Below are positions 1-6,897 of a stretch of 9,360 nt of DNA, one piece after another (the stretch's first letter is position 1; each line of letters begins with the position of its first letter). Source of the stretch: Vulcanimicrobiota bacterium (GTDB lineage Bacteria > Vulcanimicrobiota > Vulcanimicrobiia > Vulcanimicrobiales > Vulcanimicrobiaceae); assembly GCA_019245275.1 (NCBI GenBank), contig JAFARW010000200.1, forward strand, positions 1 to 9,360, given 5' to 3'. The notes beneath the pieces are model-generated. The model saw nothing but the letters and a program-made list of their open reading frames with translations, searched no databases and was not told the DNA's origin. The position numbers and the translations under genes are program-made.

Positions 1-1
1 C

Positions 2-391
2 TTTCTGCCGAGCATTACGTTCAAAAGCGATGGGACTTCAGAGACATTCCTTCCGATCTGGTTGCAAAAATCGTGGGGACCGTGGACGGCGTTCGGCGGC
101 GGCGGGATCTCTCAAAACATCGTCTTCTCGGGAGTCGCACTGCAACATGACCTGCCGGGCGGATCTGCACTCGGCGTCGAGTTTTTTCATTCCAGGCCGC
201 GCTCGCCGGCCGGCGAGTTCCGAACGAACTTCAACGTCGGATACACCTATCAGATCGGCGAACGGCACGCGATCATGCTCGCCGTCGGCCGATCGCTGAT
301 CCACTCGTCCGCGCGCGTATTATTCTATGCCGGATATCAGGTTATTGTCGCGCCGCACGGACATGCCGCCAATTGTACGTCCAATGGGTGA
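2..391 (+). CDS. Outer-membrane beta-barrel transporter-like protein, C-terminal fragment
   Basis: The frame is open from the left edge, so the start lies outside the window; 129 residues are visible. The fragment alternates short hydrophobic/aromatic strands with glycine-rich turns. An opening segment with FLPIWLQKSWGPW and a GGGG turn (about residues 16-36) is followed by strands around GVALQHDLPGGSALGVEFF, NFNVGYTYQIGERHAIMLAVG and VLFYAGYQVIVAP. This pattern is familiar from outer-membrane proteins annotated as 'transporter', related to the MetA-type phenol-degradation barrel family. It would sit in the outer membrane; its substrate cannot be told. Such barrels usually end soon after a final aromatic strand, whereas here about 14 polar residues follow YQVIVAP, so the tail may be a local extension. 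The stop overlaps the start region of fdhD. Family placement is from pattern memory. Confidence 0.6.
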   Translation, partial: FLPSITFKSDGTSETFLPIWLQKSWGPWTAFGGGGISQNIVFSGVALQHDLPGGSALGVEFFHSRPRSPAGEFRTNFNVGYTYQIGERHAIMLAVGRSLIHSSARVLFYAGYQVIVAPHGHAANCTSNG

Positions 392-1235
392 CTCGTCGAC
401 GACGGCGCGAAGCGCGAGTTCAACGTCGATCGTCGCCTATGACGACGGCCGGCGGGAGCCGCGTTTCGATGACGTTGCGAACGAAGAGCCGCTTCAGCTT
501 CGGCTAGCCACGCGCGGCGAGACCCGCGATGTTGCCATCACGATGCGCACGCCGGGAAATGACTTCGAGCTTGCGGCAGGCTTTCTATTCAGCGAAGGGA
601 TCCTTCGCTCGCGAAGCGATCTCGATTCCGTTTCGTACTGCATCGATCGGCACATTGACGCGGAGCAGCGCTTCAACATCGTCAACGTTCAACTGCGCGG
701 CGATGCCGCACCGGCGCTCCAGCGCCTCGAACGACACTTTGCGATTGGAAGCGCCTGTGGGGTCTGCGGAAAAGCTCAACTCGACGATCTCAAGCTGCGC
801 GGCATATCGCGCGTCGAAGGCGACGACGCCACCGTTTCGGCAGAAACGTTGCTGGCGTTGCCCGAGCGTCTGCAAAAAGGGCAGCGCGGCTTTGCCTTTA
901 CCGGCGGCTTGCATGCCGGCGCGCTTTTCGATGTATCCGGAACGCTAGAGGCGATTCGCGAGGATGTCGGCCGGCATAATGCGATGGACAAGCTGATCGG
1001 CTGGGGATTGCTCAACGATCGGCTTCCGTTTTCCAACCGCGTCGTGCTCGTCAGCGGCCGCTCGAGTTTCGAGATCGTGCAAAAAGCAGCAGCCGCAGGC
1101 GTCCCGATCGTCTGCTCGGTGTCGGCGCCGAGCAGTCTAGCGATCGAAACCGCTCAGGCGTTTAACATTACGCTCGTCGGATTCTTACGCGGACGGCGTT
1201 TCAACATCTACGCCGGCGCCGGTCGCATCGTTTAA
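384..1235 (+). CDS. fdhD: FdhD, sulfurtransferase for formate dehydrogenase maturation
   Basis: FdhD passes sulfur from a cysteine desulfurase to the bis-MGD molybdenum cofactor of formate dehydrogenases and is needed for their activity; it is cytoplasmic. Counted from this start the protein has 283 residues, close to the E. coli protein (277). The paired cysteines of the mobile loop are C125 and C128 in SACGVCGKAQLDD. The N-terminal block ITMRTPGNDFELAAGFLFSEG and the C-terminal blocks REDVGRHNAMDKL (about 192-204), VLVSGRSSFEIVQKAA (about 221-236) and NITLVGFLRGRRFNIY are all family hallmarks. In-frame ATGs at 327 and 363 are alternatives, and none has a clear Shine-Dalgarno. I chose 384 because it best matches family length and overlaps the upstream gene by only 8 bases. 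No formate dehydrogenase subunit is visible. The 3' end overlaps the convergent hydrolase gene by 51 bases. Confidence 0.95.
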   Translation: MGDSSTTARSASSTSIVAYDDGRREPRFDDVANEEPLQLRLATRGETRDVAITMRTPGNDFELAAGFLFSEGILRSRSDLDSVSYCIDRHIDAEQRFNIVNVQLRGDAAPALQRLERHFAIGSACGVCGKAQLDDLKLRGISRVEGDDATVSAETLLALPERLQKGQRGFAFTGGLHAGALFDVSGTLEAIREDVGRHNAMDKLIGWGLLNDRLPFSNRVVLVSGRSSFEIVQKAAAAGVPIVCSVSAPSSLAIETAQAFNITLVGFLRGRRFNIYAGAGRIV

Positions 1236-2015
1236 GAACGCTTCAAGCGCTGCATTGAAATCAGCGGGTTTGTCGGCATTGGAGACGTGGCTCGCTCCGG
1301 GAATCACGATGAGTTTTGCGCCGGGAATGCCGCGCGCAATTTCCTGCGAGAGTTCGAGCGGCGCGATCGGATCGAGCTCTCCGCAGATGACGAGCGCCGG
1401 AGCCGTAATCGTCGCAAGATCAGGGCGATAATCGCTCGTCCACGTCGCATAGGTTGAGGCAATGTAACTCGGAATCGATTTACATGCGTACTGCTCGACT
1501 GTCTCCGTGAACCGCTGCGGCGGCGCGCCGCTTGGGATAACGCGCGCGACACGTCCTTCCGCAAAAGAGCGCAGACTGCCGGCCGCTTTGACGCCTGCGA
1601 TAATCGTATTTGCGGTCGCCTCAGCATTCGGATATGCGGCAAAGCTATCGGCAAACACCAGCGAAGCGACGCGACGCTTTGCCTCACGCCACAGTTCAAA
1701 TCCGATGATGCCGCCGAGACTGCATCCAACAAAATGAAAACGATCGAGGCCGGCATCGGCAGCCACCGTCAAAACATCTTGCACAAAACCGGCTCGCGTG
1801 ATTGATTTCGCTGGCGGATCGGGCGCAGCGCCGTTACCGCGCAGCTCAACAGCAAAGCACCGAAATCGAGAAGCTAGCCCCACGAGTTGGTAATCCCAAA
1901 TCGCCGCCGTCGAGCCGACGCCATGCACGAAGATGATCGCCGGTCCGTGTGACCCGGCGCTGCGCACGCCCACCTCGACGCCGTCCGCTGCTTTCAGCCA
2001 GCGCGTTTCGATCAT
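1185..2015 (-). CDS. Alpha/beta hydrolase (3-oxoadipate enol-lactonase/esterase-like)
   Basis: A 276-residue single-domain alpha/beta hydrolase, probably a cytoplasmic esterase or lactonase; the substrate is unknown. Visible motifs are the oxyanion strand FVHGVG (H31-G32), the LRGNG turn (about 59-62), the nucleophile elbow VGCSLGG with S99, the acid in CGELDP (D215) and the base in GASH (H243), so the triad is complete. The layout resembles PcaD-type enol-lactonases, but no pca genes are present, so that name should not be transferred. The ATG is preceded by AGAGAGG four bases upstream, inside the last codons of polX, and forms an ATGA overlap with the polX stop. An upstream in-frame start at 2066 would only add 17 residues encoded within polX. 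The last ~16 residues (NDATGAGVDVETPSA) lie beyond the conserved fold and are largely encoded antisense to fdhD. Confidence 0.9.
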   Translation of the reverse strand: MIETRWLKAADGVEVGVRSAGSHGPAIIFVHGVGSTAAIWDYQLVGLASRFRCFAVELRGNGAAPDPPAKSITRAGFVQDVLTVAADAGLDRFHFVGCSLGGIIGFELWREAKRRVASLVFADSFAAYPNAEATANTIIAGVKAAGSLRSFAEGRVARVIPSGAPPQRFTETVEQYACKSIPSYIASTYATWTSDYRPDLATITAPALVICGELDPIAPLELSQEIARGIPGAKLIVIPGASHVSNADKPADFNAALEAFLNDATGAGVDVETPSA

Positions 2016-3736
2016 CGCACCTCTCTCTTGCGCTGAACGAATGCGCGCACTTCTTCGAGCGGCCACGTATTGAGGATCTCTTTACGCGTCAGCCATGCCC
2101 GTCGTGCTTGACCGATCGCAAGCGCGACGCCCTCGAGACCCTTAACGTCGTGTGCATCGCTGTCCACGGTGAAGACGACGCCGAAGTCTTTCGCGCGCCG
2201 CGCCAATGCAGCCGGCAGATCGAGCCGCTTTCCCTGGCCGTCGATCTCGAGCGCGGTGCCCGTTCGCGCAGCGGCTGCAAAGACCGCATCGTAATCGAAC
2301 TCGTAGCCGGGACTGATTTCGATCATCCGGCCGGTCGGATGTCCGATGATGTTCAGATACGGGTTCTCGCACGCACGGATCAAGCGTCGCGTCATCTCGT
2401 CGCGACTCTGCCTCATCGCCGAATGTACGCTGCCGACGACAATGTCCAATTGCGCCAGAGTCTCGTCATCGTAATCGAGCGATCCATCCGCCCGGATGTC
2501 CACCTCGCTGCTGCAGAGCGTCGTGATGCTATGCTTCTTCGATAATTGGGCGATGATCGGGCGCTGCGAAAGCAGATCGTCCGGCGAGAGGCCGATCCAG
2601 CCGCGGCTCTGCGAGTGGTCCGACATCGAATGATACTCGTAGCCGCGAGAAGCCGCGGCCGCAATCATCTCCTCGAGCTCATTGCGACCATCGCTCCACG
2701 TCGAATGCATGTGAAAATCACCGCGCACATCGGAGAGTTCGATCAGTTGCGGCAAGGTTCGCGCACGAGCTGCCTCAAGCTCGCCCGATCCGGAACGCAA
2801 CTCCGGCGGAATGTACTCCATGCCGAGGACCTCATACACCTCGGGCTCAGTGCGGCAGATGATCGTGCGTCCGGTTTCGAGCTCAAGAATGCCATTCTCG
2901 CTGACCCGCAATCCTTTGCGCACGGCATCTTCACGCAGTTGAATATTGTGCTCGCGGCTGCCCGTAAAATGTTGCAATAAGTTTCCGTACAGCTCGTCCG
3001 GCAATACCCGCAGATCGATCTGCAGGCCATCGTCGAGCCAGATCGTGCCCTTGGTCGGACCATCAGCCAAGACAGCGCGCGCACGATCCCATGCGACAAA
3101 CGTTTGGATCACGCTTGGCGCGTCCACGGAGGTGCAGACGATGTCGATATCACCCACCGTCGTTTCCGCACGCCGCAAACTGCCCGCCAAGGAGATGCGG
3201 TCGAGCGGGACGCGAGTGCGCAGATAGTCGATCGTCTCTTCAGCGATTACGCGTGCCGCAGCTAGCGGCGTGCGATGCGTCCGGCCTCTGTAGGCGAGAA
3301 TTCCGCGGCGAATGTTATCGAGGGTCTTGGGCCCCATGCGCGGCGCGCCGGCGAGGTTTCCGGCTTCGATCGCCGCCTCCAGATCTTCGACCGAACCGAT
3401 GCCGTATTGTTCGAAGAGAATCGCTGCGGTTTTCGTGCCGATTCCGGAGACGCTCAGCAACTCGAAAATCGTCGGCGGAAATCTTGCATACAGATCGCTC
3501 AGCAGCGAACAGGAGCCGGCGTCGCAGAGCTCCGCAATCGTTGCCGCGATCGACTTCCCGATACCCGGCAGTTTTTGCAGCTCACCGCTCGCGATCAGCT
3601 GCGAAACCGGCGCCGCATTCTCGACGGCCGTCGCCGCGCGTTCGTATGCCATGAACTTGTAGAACGGTTCGCCCGCTAACTCCATCAGCGTGCGAATCTC
3701 GTTCAGTTTGCGCGCGATATCTGCGTTGCCGAGCAA
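2012..3736 (-). CDS. polX: DNA polymerase/3'-5' exonuclease PolX
   Basis: Family X repair polymerase with a C-terminal PHP exonuclease; it fills short gaps and trims ends in base-excision-type repair. Its 574 residues match bacterial PolX (about 570). Domains in order: the 8-kDa/helix-hairpin-helix region with LPGIGKS (about 56-62) and VSGIGTKTA (about 96-104); the palm with AGSLRRAETTVGDIDIV (G185-S186, metal aspartates D196 and D198) and a third aspartate in QIDLRV (D241); then a PHP domain with DFHMHSTWSDG (H342, H344, D349), SDH (D373, H374), E411, VHS (H438), IIGHP (H466) and VDSDAHD (D527, H529). Polymerase and exonuclease sites both look intact. One late PHP motif reads EIDGQGKRLDL, where I recall relatives having EINANPNRLDL-like sequences. 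The start is TTG, supported by a perfect AAGGAGG ten bases upstream. It heads an operon with the hydrolase. Confidence 0.96.
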   Translation of the reverse strand: MLGNADIARKLNEIRTLMELAGEPFYKFMAYERAATAVENAAPVSQLIASGELQKLPGIGKSIAATIAELCDAGSCSLLSDLYARFPPTIFELLSVSGIGTKTAAILFEQYGIGSVEDLEAAIEAGNLAGAPRMGPKTLDNIRRGILAYRGRTHRTPLAAARVIAEETIDYLRTRVPLDRISLAGSLRRAETTVGDIDIVCTSVDAPSVIQTFVAWDRARAVLADGPTKGTIWLDDGLQIDLRVLPDELYGNLLQHFTGSREHNIQLREDAVRKGLRVSENGILELETGRTIICRTEPEVYEVLGMEYIPPELRSGSGELEAARARTLPQLIELSDVRGDFHMHSTWSDGRNELEEMIAAAASRGYEYHSMSDHSQSRGWIGLSPDDLLSQRPIIAQLSKKHSITTLCSSEVDIRADGSLDYDDETLAQLDIVVGSVHSAMRQSRDEMTRRLIRACENPYLNIIGHPTGRMIEISPGYEFDYDAVFAAAARTGTALEIDGQGKRLDLPAALARRAKDFGVVFTVDSDAHDVKGLEGVALAIGQARRAWLTRKEILNTWPLEEVRAFVQRKREVR

Positions 3737-3796
3737 AAGTCGCCGTCCTCCTTACGCCAGGAATGTCTTCGACGGACCAAAAGGTTGTCCACTAAG
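3737..3796. promoter_or_regulatory. Short divergent region between polX and the ABC-like gene
   Basis: Only 60 bases separate the two divergent start codons, so promoters for both directions must lie here or reach into the coding sequences. I see the polX ribosome-binding site but no convincing -35/-10 pair for either direction. The promoter assignment rests on gene arrangement only. Confidence 0.35.
3747..3753 (-). promoter_or_regulatory. Strong Shine-Dalgarno deciding the polX TTG start
   Basis: On the minus strand the bases read AAGGAGG, ten bases before TTG at 3736. This is the strongest ribosome-binding site I see in the window. It supports the TTG start, since no ATG or GTG lies in frame close by. 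A strong site combined with a weak start codon may balance expression. Confidence 0.75.
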
Positions 3797-4360
3797 ATGC
3801 CGATTCTCGACATGCGCTCTGCAACGTTTGCCCGCGACCAGATCATTGTGCCGCCGGTCAACATCACGCTCGATGCAGGCAAGCAGTCCGACATTGTTTG
3901 CGAGACCGATCTGAGCGCAAGCGTGCTCGCGCGTTTGGCGGCCGGTGTCATCAAATGCACGACCGGCACCATCTTCATCGGCAACTTCGACCCGAAGATT
4001 CAACCCGTGCAAGTCAAGCGGTTGGTCGGATTCATGCCGCGCGATCAAGCACGTGCGCTCCCCGATCCCGACGCCTACTTTTCCTACCGCGCGGCTCTGT
4101 GGGAGGTTGACAAACGGCAAGCGATTGCGCGTGGGAAGAGGCTCTTGCGACGCTTTGACGGCCTGCCGGCGCAAGAAGCGTTGCTGCTCGCCGGTGCGCT
4201 CTTGCATCGACCGCATCTTCTGGTGCTCGATCGACCGACTTCGCTCGCTCGCAGCGCTGCCGAGGACGCGTCCGGCGAGGCTGCACTCTTTGCAGCCTAT
4301 GGCCCGGCGGATCGCGCTGTTCAAATTGCAACGGCACCTTTGGAGATGGCGGTGCGATGA
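3797..4360 (+). CDS. Degenerate ABC-transporter ATPase-like protein lacking catalytic motifs
   Basis: The 187 residues follow the ABC ATPase domain from end to end, but the working residues are gone. The stretch SDIVCETDLSASVLARLAAG (31-50) aligns without gaps to the usual Walker A region, with A41 in place of the lysine and no GxxGxGK. The Q-loop position in GFMPRDQ is R82. The signature LSGGQ is replaced by the shorter GLPAQEA (about 122-128). Walker B reads LLVLDRPT (141-148), keeping D145 but with R146 instead of the catalytic Glu. The H-loop histidine is A180 in ATAPLEMA. What follows the fold well is IKCTTGTIFIGNFD, RLVGFMP and LAGALLHRPHLLVLD. Probably it cannot bind or hydrolyse ATP normally and serves as a structural or regulatory partner of the membrane protein it is coupled to by ATGA. 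An in-frame TTG at 3785 is an alternative start; there is no strong ribosome-binding site. Confidence 0.75.
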   Translation: MPILDMRSATFARDQIIVPPVNITLDAGKQSDIVCETDLSASVLARLAAGVIKCTTGTIFIGNFDPKIQPVQVKRLVGFMPRDQARALPDPDAYFSYRAALWEVDKRQAIARGKRLLRRFDGLPAQEALLLAGALLHRPHLLVLDRPTSLARSAAEDASGEAALFAAYGPADRAVQIATAPLEMAVR

Positions 4361-5004
4361 GCACGCGTGCGATGCGAAGCGCGGCGACGTTTGCGATCGC
4401 CGCTTCGCGAGCGCGCGCACTGTGGCGCTTGGCAATTTTGCTGATCGCTGGAAGCGCATTAGCCGGTGCGGCTATTCAACTCATCGACCCTGCGACAAGC
4501 CGGATCGCAGCGAACGTTTTGTTTACTGCGCTCGTCGCGATCACACTCGCATACGCCAATGGCGACGCTGCACGAACCGATCCGTTCGCAGCCGTCGAAG
4601 AGGCAGCGCCACTATTCGGCAGGCAGCGCGCGCGTGCCAATGCGGTCTTTCCGGCTGCCGTAGTCGTCGGTTGCGCGGCAGCCCAGTATATTTGGCCGAT
4701 TTCGCACGCGAGCACGTTCCCGTGGGAGGCATTTGTGGTCAACGCGGCCGCCGCGTTAACCGCGCTTCCGATCGCCCTCTCCGTTCCGCTGCGCTCGCGC
4801 CGCAATGGCGTGCTCTATGCAATTTTCGCGCTGGCTGCGGCATTACTGTGCGCATCTTTTGGGGGCGCTGTCGGTAATTCGACGCAAAGCGATCTGGCGG
4901 CGGTCCTAGCTTCGATCGGTGTCGCGATCATGATCGGCGTCCTAGCGCTTCGACAATACGGCGAAGCGCTAGCGCGTTACGATCCCCTGCCGCGATCTAC
5001 TTAA
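4357..5004 (+). CDS. Six-helix integral membrane protein, partner of ABC-like protein
   Basis: I do not recognise a family. The 215 residues contain six likely membrane segments at about 22-42, 50-67, 95-113, 125-144, 151-173 and 180-198. The N-terminus is short and basic (MSTRAMRSAA...ASRARALWR). A soluble stretch at about 69-94 between helices 2 and 3 is rich in acidic and then basic residues (DAARTDPFAAVEEAAPLFGRQRARA). Six helices and translational coupling (ATGA) to an ABC-ATPase-like gene suggest a permease-type subunit of an ABC-2-like exporter, but the substrate is unknown and the partner ATPase looks inactive. The composition is very alanine-rich. Its stop codon interlocks with the stop of the convergent DJ-1/PfpI-family gene. 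Confidence 0.8.
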   Translation: MSTRAMRSAATFAIAASRARALWRLAILLIAGSALAGAAIQLIDPATSRIAANVLFTALVAITLAYANGDAARTDPFAAVEEAAPLFGRQRARANAVFPAAVVVGCAAAQYIWPISHASTFPWEAFVVNAAAALTALPIALSVPLRSRRNGVLYAIFALAAALLCASFGGAVGNSTQSDLAAVLASIGVAIMIGVLALRQYGEALARYDPLPRST

Positions 5005-5582
5005 GGGACTTGAGCGGGCGCGGGAGGCACGACGGGTTGCGCGGCTGCGAGTTTCTCCAGCATCGCGCGGTTGAATTGTGGAATGTCGTCTGGATTGCGT
5101 GACGTAACCCAGTTTCCATCGATAACGACCGGCTGATCGCGGTATAAGCCGCCGGCATTGCGAATGTCGTCGGCAATCGCAGCAAACCCGGTCAGCTGAC
5201 GACCCCGAACGACATTGGCAGAAATTAAGATCTGCGGGCCGTGGCAAATGATGAACATCGGCTTCTTAACCGTATCGAACTCGCGCACGAAACGCTGCAC
5301 CTCTTTGTTGGTGCGAATGTGATCCGGGGATTGTCCGCCCGGAATCAAGAGTGCATCGAAATCGTCGGCCGTAACGTCGGCGACAAGCTCTTCAGCCTTC
5401 ACGCTGATTCCGTCGTCGAGTCCGCGCTTGCCACGGATTTTCTGTTTTGACTTGTCATCCACGCCGACGATCGTCACGATACAGCCGGCCTCTTCAAGTG
5501 CGCGCCGCGTATCGGTCAGCTCCGATTCTTCGAAACCATCTCCGATGAGCGCCGCAATTCGCTTTCCTTCCACTGGTTGCAT
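5001..5582 (-). CDS. DJ-1/PfpI family protein (class I glutamine amidotransferase-like)
   Basis: The 193 residues form a PfpI/YhbO-type domain. Members are described as intracellular proteases or, more recently, as glyoxalase/deglycase-type enzymes acting on carbonyl damage; the exact activity is debated. The nucleophile elbow is FIICHGPQ with C113 and H114. The paired glutamate lies in GDGFEESEL (E18, matching the FE of PfpI). The IPGGQSPDHIR loop (about 80-90), the substrate-side segment GRQLTGF and the VVIDGNWVTSRNPDD block (about 152-166) all fit this group. A proline/alanine-rich tail (AQPVVPPAPAQVP) extends past the usual end. The ATG has only a weak AGG upstream. It is third in a minus-strand operon, 23 bases after the HTH gene, so it is probably co-transcribed with it and the SDR. 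Confidence 0.9.
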   Translation of the reverse strand: MQPVEGKRIAALIGDGFEESELTDTRRALEEAGCIVTIVGVDDKSKQKIRGKRGLDDGISVKAEELVADVTADDFDALLIPGGQSPDHIRTNKEVQRFVREFDTVKKPMFIICHGPQILISANVVRGRQLTGFAAIADDIRNAGGLYRDQPVVIDGNWVTSRNPDDIPQFNRAMLEKLAAAQPVVPPAPAQVP

Positions 5583-5605
5583 GGCGGCCTAGGTTCTCTG
5601 CGCGT

Positions 5606-6112
5606 TTAGAGTGTCCCACCCATCTGTTGCGTCGCCGCGCGCAGCAAGTACGCCAGCTCGATCTCCAACTTGCCCAGGTCGTCGAGCAACGAGTCGGCGC
5701 CGAGCGCGCTCAAGGTTGGGTTGCGACGCGTCATGTCCGCTTCGGGAACCGCATGGCGCGGGTTGATCTCGCGCATGTAGATGCGCGCGTCATATCGGAT
5801 CGGTCCCTCCGGCAGGAAATAAAGCGGGTCGAGGCCGGCCGCATAGACTTCGAGCGAGAGAAAGCCCAGTTTCTGCAAGAATTCAATCGGACGCAGGCGC
5901 AGCTCCCGCGCCAAGCGAGCGAGTGCGCTTATTGTCAGGCGAGCGTTGCCTTCAAACACAGCGCGCAGCATCGCGTCGTCAATTTCCGCGGCTCGTGCGA
6001 GCGCAGCCGTATCGACGCCTTGCGCTTGAGCGGCTTCCTGAAGCGCCGAACCAAAGTGCGCGCCGCCGGCCGTTCCGCTCGCGTTATCCCAAATCGGCGA
6101 TGTGTCGGCCAT
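5606..6112 (-). CDS. XRE-like helix-turn-helix protein with uncharacterised C-terminus
   Basis: The 168-residue protein has a Cro/C1-type helix-turn-helix at about residues 20-80. FGSALQEAAQAQGVDTAALA is followed by AAEIDDAMLRAVFEG and then LTISALARLARELRLRPIEFL, matching the usual five-helix spacing. The C-terminal half (about 81-168) is of no family I recognise: a hydrophobic GFLSLEVYAAGLDPLYFLPEG segment, then MREINPRHAVPEADMTRRNP, and a leucine-rich end SLLDDLGKLEIELAYLL that could be a helix for dimerisation. It most likely binds DNA and may regulate its own operon. The ATG shares a base with the SDR stop (TAATG), indicating translational coupling. The longer frame starting at 6187 would be antisense-free but lies inside the SDR, so it is less likely. 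The DNA target is unknown. Confidence 0.75.
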   Translation of the reverse strand: MADTSPIWDNASGTAGGAHFGSALQEAAQAQGVDTAALARAAEIDDAMLRAVFEGNARLTISALARLARELRLRPIEFLQKLGFLSLEVYAAGLDPLYFLPEGPIRYDARIYMREINPRHAVPEADMTRRNPTLSALGADSLLDDLGKLEIELAYLLRAATQQMGGTL

Positions 6113-6876
6113 TATAGAAGCGAGCTCGTCAAGCCGCCGTCGATTGCGATCGTTTGACCGGTAACGTAACTTGCGGGCGCGGAGCAAAGGAATGCGACCA
6201 GGGGCGCATACTCCTCAGGTTGCGCGATGCGTCCGGCCGGAATCTCGCGCTGCGCGCGTTCCCACTCCTCATCACTTTGGTACAGTTCGCGCAAGCGCGG
6301 CGTGGCGACGCGTCCCGTCGCAATACAATTGACGGTGATGCCTTCCGCGGCGACTTCGATCGAGAGCGTCTTCATCGCGGCGACGACGGCCGCGCGAAAT
6401 GTGCTTGAGAGCGTCAACATCGGCGACGGCTCTTTGACGGTCGTTGACGTCAACGCGACGATGCGTCCCCAGTTTTTCCGTCGCATCGCCGGCAGCGCTT
6501 GATCGATTAGAAGTAAGAAACTCTGCAGCGTTGAGCGGTAGCCGTGATCCCAATCCGGCGGCTTGAGTTCCGAGTAGCGCCCAGGCCTCGGGCCGCCCGA
6601 GTTCGCGACCAGAATCTCGACGTCGCCGCATCGTTCCTGAATCGTATGGCCAAGCCGCGCGATCGATTCGGGATCCTCGAGATCGACGGCAAACGCATTT
6701 GCTTGAACGGCGCCGTGGGCTTTCGCTTCGTCAGCGACCGCTTGCAGTTCGTTGATGCGCCGCGCAGCCACAACGAGGTTAACGCCCTCGGCGGCAAGCG
6801 CCAACGCGCAGGCGCGCCCGATGCCGGAGCTCGCACCGGTAACGAGCGCGATCTTATTTCGAATGCCGAAGTCCAC
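6112..6876 (-). CDS. SDR-family oxidoreductase with non-canonical active site
   Basis: The 254 residues show the classical short-chain dehydrogenase fold. The nucleotide-binding TGASSGIG is at 13-20, an AARR segment at the end of beta-2 (about 37-40) suggests NADP(H), the VDLED turn lies near 64-68, the NNAG position reads ANSGGP (91-96), and the C-terminal end is TGQTIAIDGG. The catalytic region departs from Ser-Tyr-Lys: S144 in ALTSTTVKEP is kept, but the Tyr position is S157 and the Lys position is R161 (LTLSSTFRAAVV). I recall a group of SDRs annotated as 3-oxoacyl-ACP reductases with this LSNxxRAGV-like motif, so this looks like a subfamily and not damage. The substrate is unknown. The start is GTG without a visible Shine-Dalgarno, so it may be leaderless or weakly translated. 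It is first in the operon with the HTH and PfpI-family genes. Confidence 0.88.
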   Translation of the reverse strand: MDFGIRNKIALVTGASSGIGRACALALAAEGVNLVVAARRINELQAVADEAKAHGAVQANAFAVDLEDPESIARLGHTIQERCGDVEILVANSGGPRPGRYSELKPPDWDHGYRSTLQSFLLLIDQALPAMRRKNWGRIVALTSTTVKEPSPMLTLSSTFRAAVVAAMKTLSIEVAAEGITVNCIATGRVATPRLRELYQSDEEWERAQREIPAGRIAQPEEYAPLVAFLCSAPASYVTGQTIAIDGGLTSSLL

Positions 6877-6881
6877 GGTAC

Positions 6882-6889
6882 GGAGAAGG
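6882..6889 (+). promoter_or_regulatory. Ribosome-binding site of the secreted-protein gene
   Basis: GGAGAAGG lies eight bases before ATG 6898. It fixes that start against the much longer in-frame extension reaching back into the antisense of the SDR gene. Confidence 0.7.
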
Positions 6890-6897
6890 TCAGCGAA

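Noticed and set aside
3754..3796. Sigma70-type promoter between polX and the ABC-like gene
   Set aside because: I tried TTGGTC and similar -35 candidates on both strands, and none had a credible -10 at proper spacing.
3945..4877. Long plus-strand frame of 310 codons across the ABC-like and membrane genes
   Set aside because: Its translation is rich in Arg, Ser and Cys with no domain pattern, while the overlapping frames give an ABC-like fold and a clean six-helix protein joined by ATGA.
5627..6157. Plus-strand frame of 176 codons opposite the HTH gene
   Set aside because: Its composition is Arg/Gln-rich and without motifs; it is the shadow of the HTH protein on the other strand.
6544..6897. 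N-terminal extension of the secreted protein
   Set aside because: It lies antisense to the SDR gene, has no motif, and would bury the signal peptide; the ribosome-binding site at 6882-6889 supports ATG 6898.
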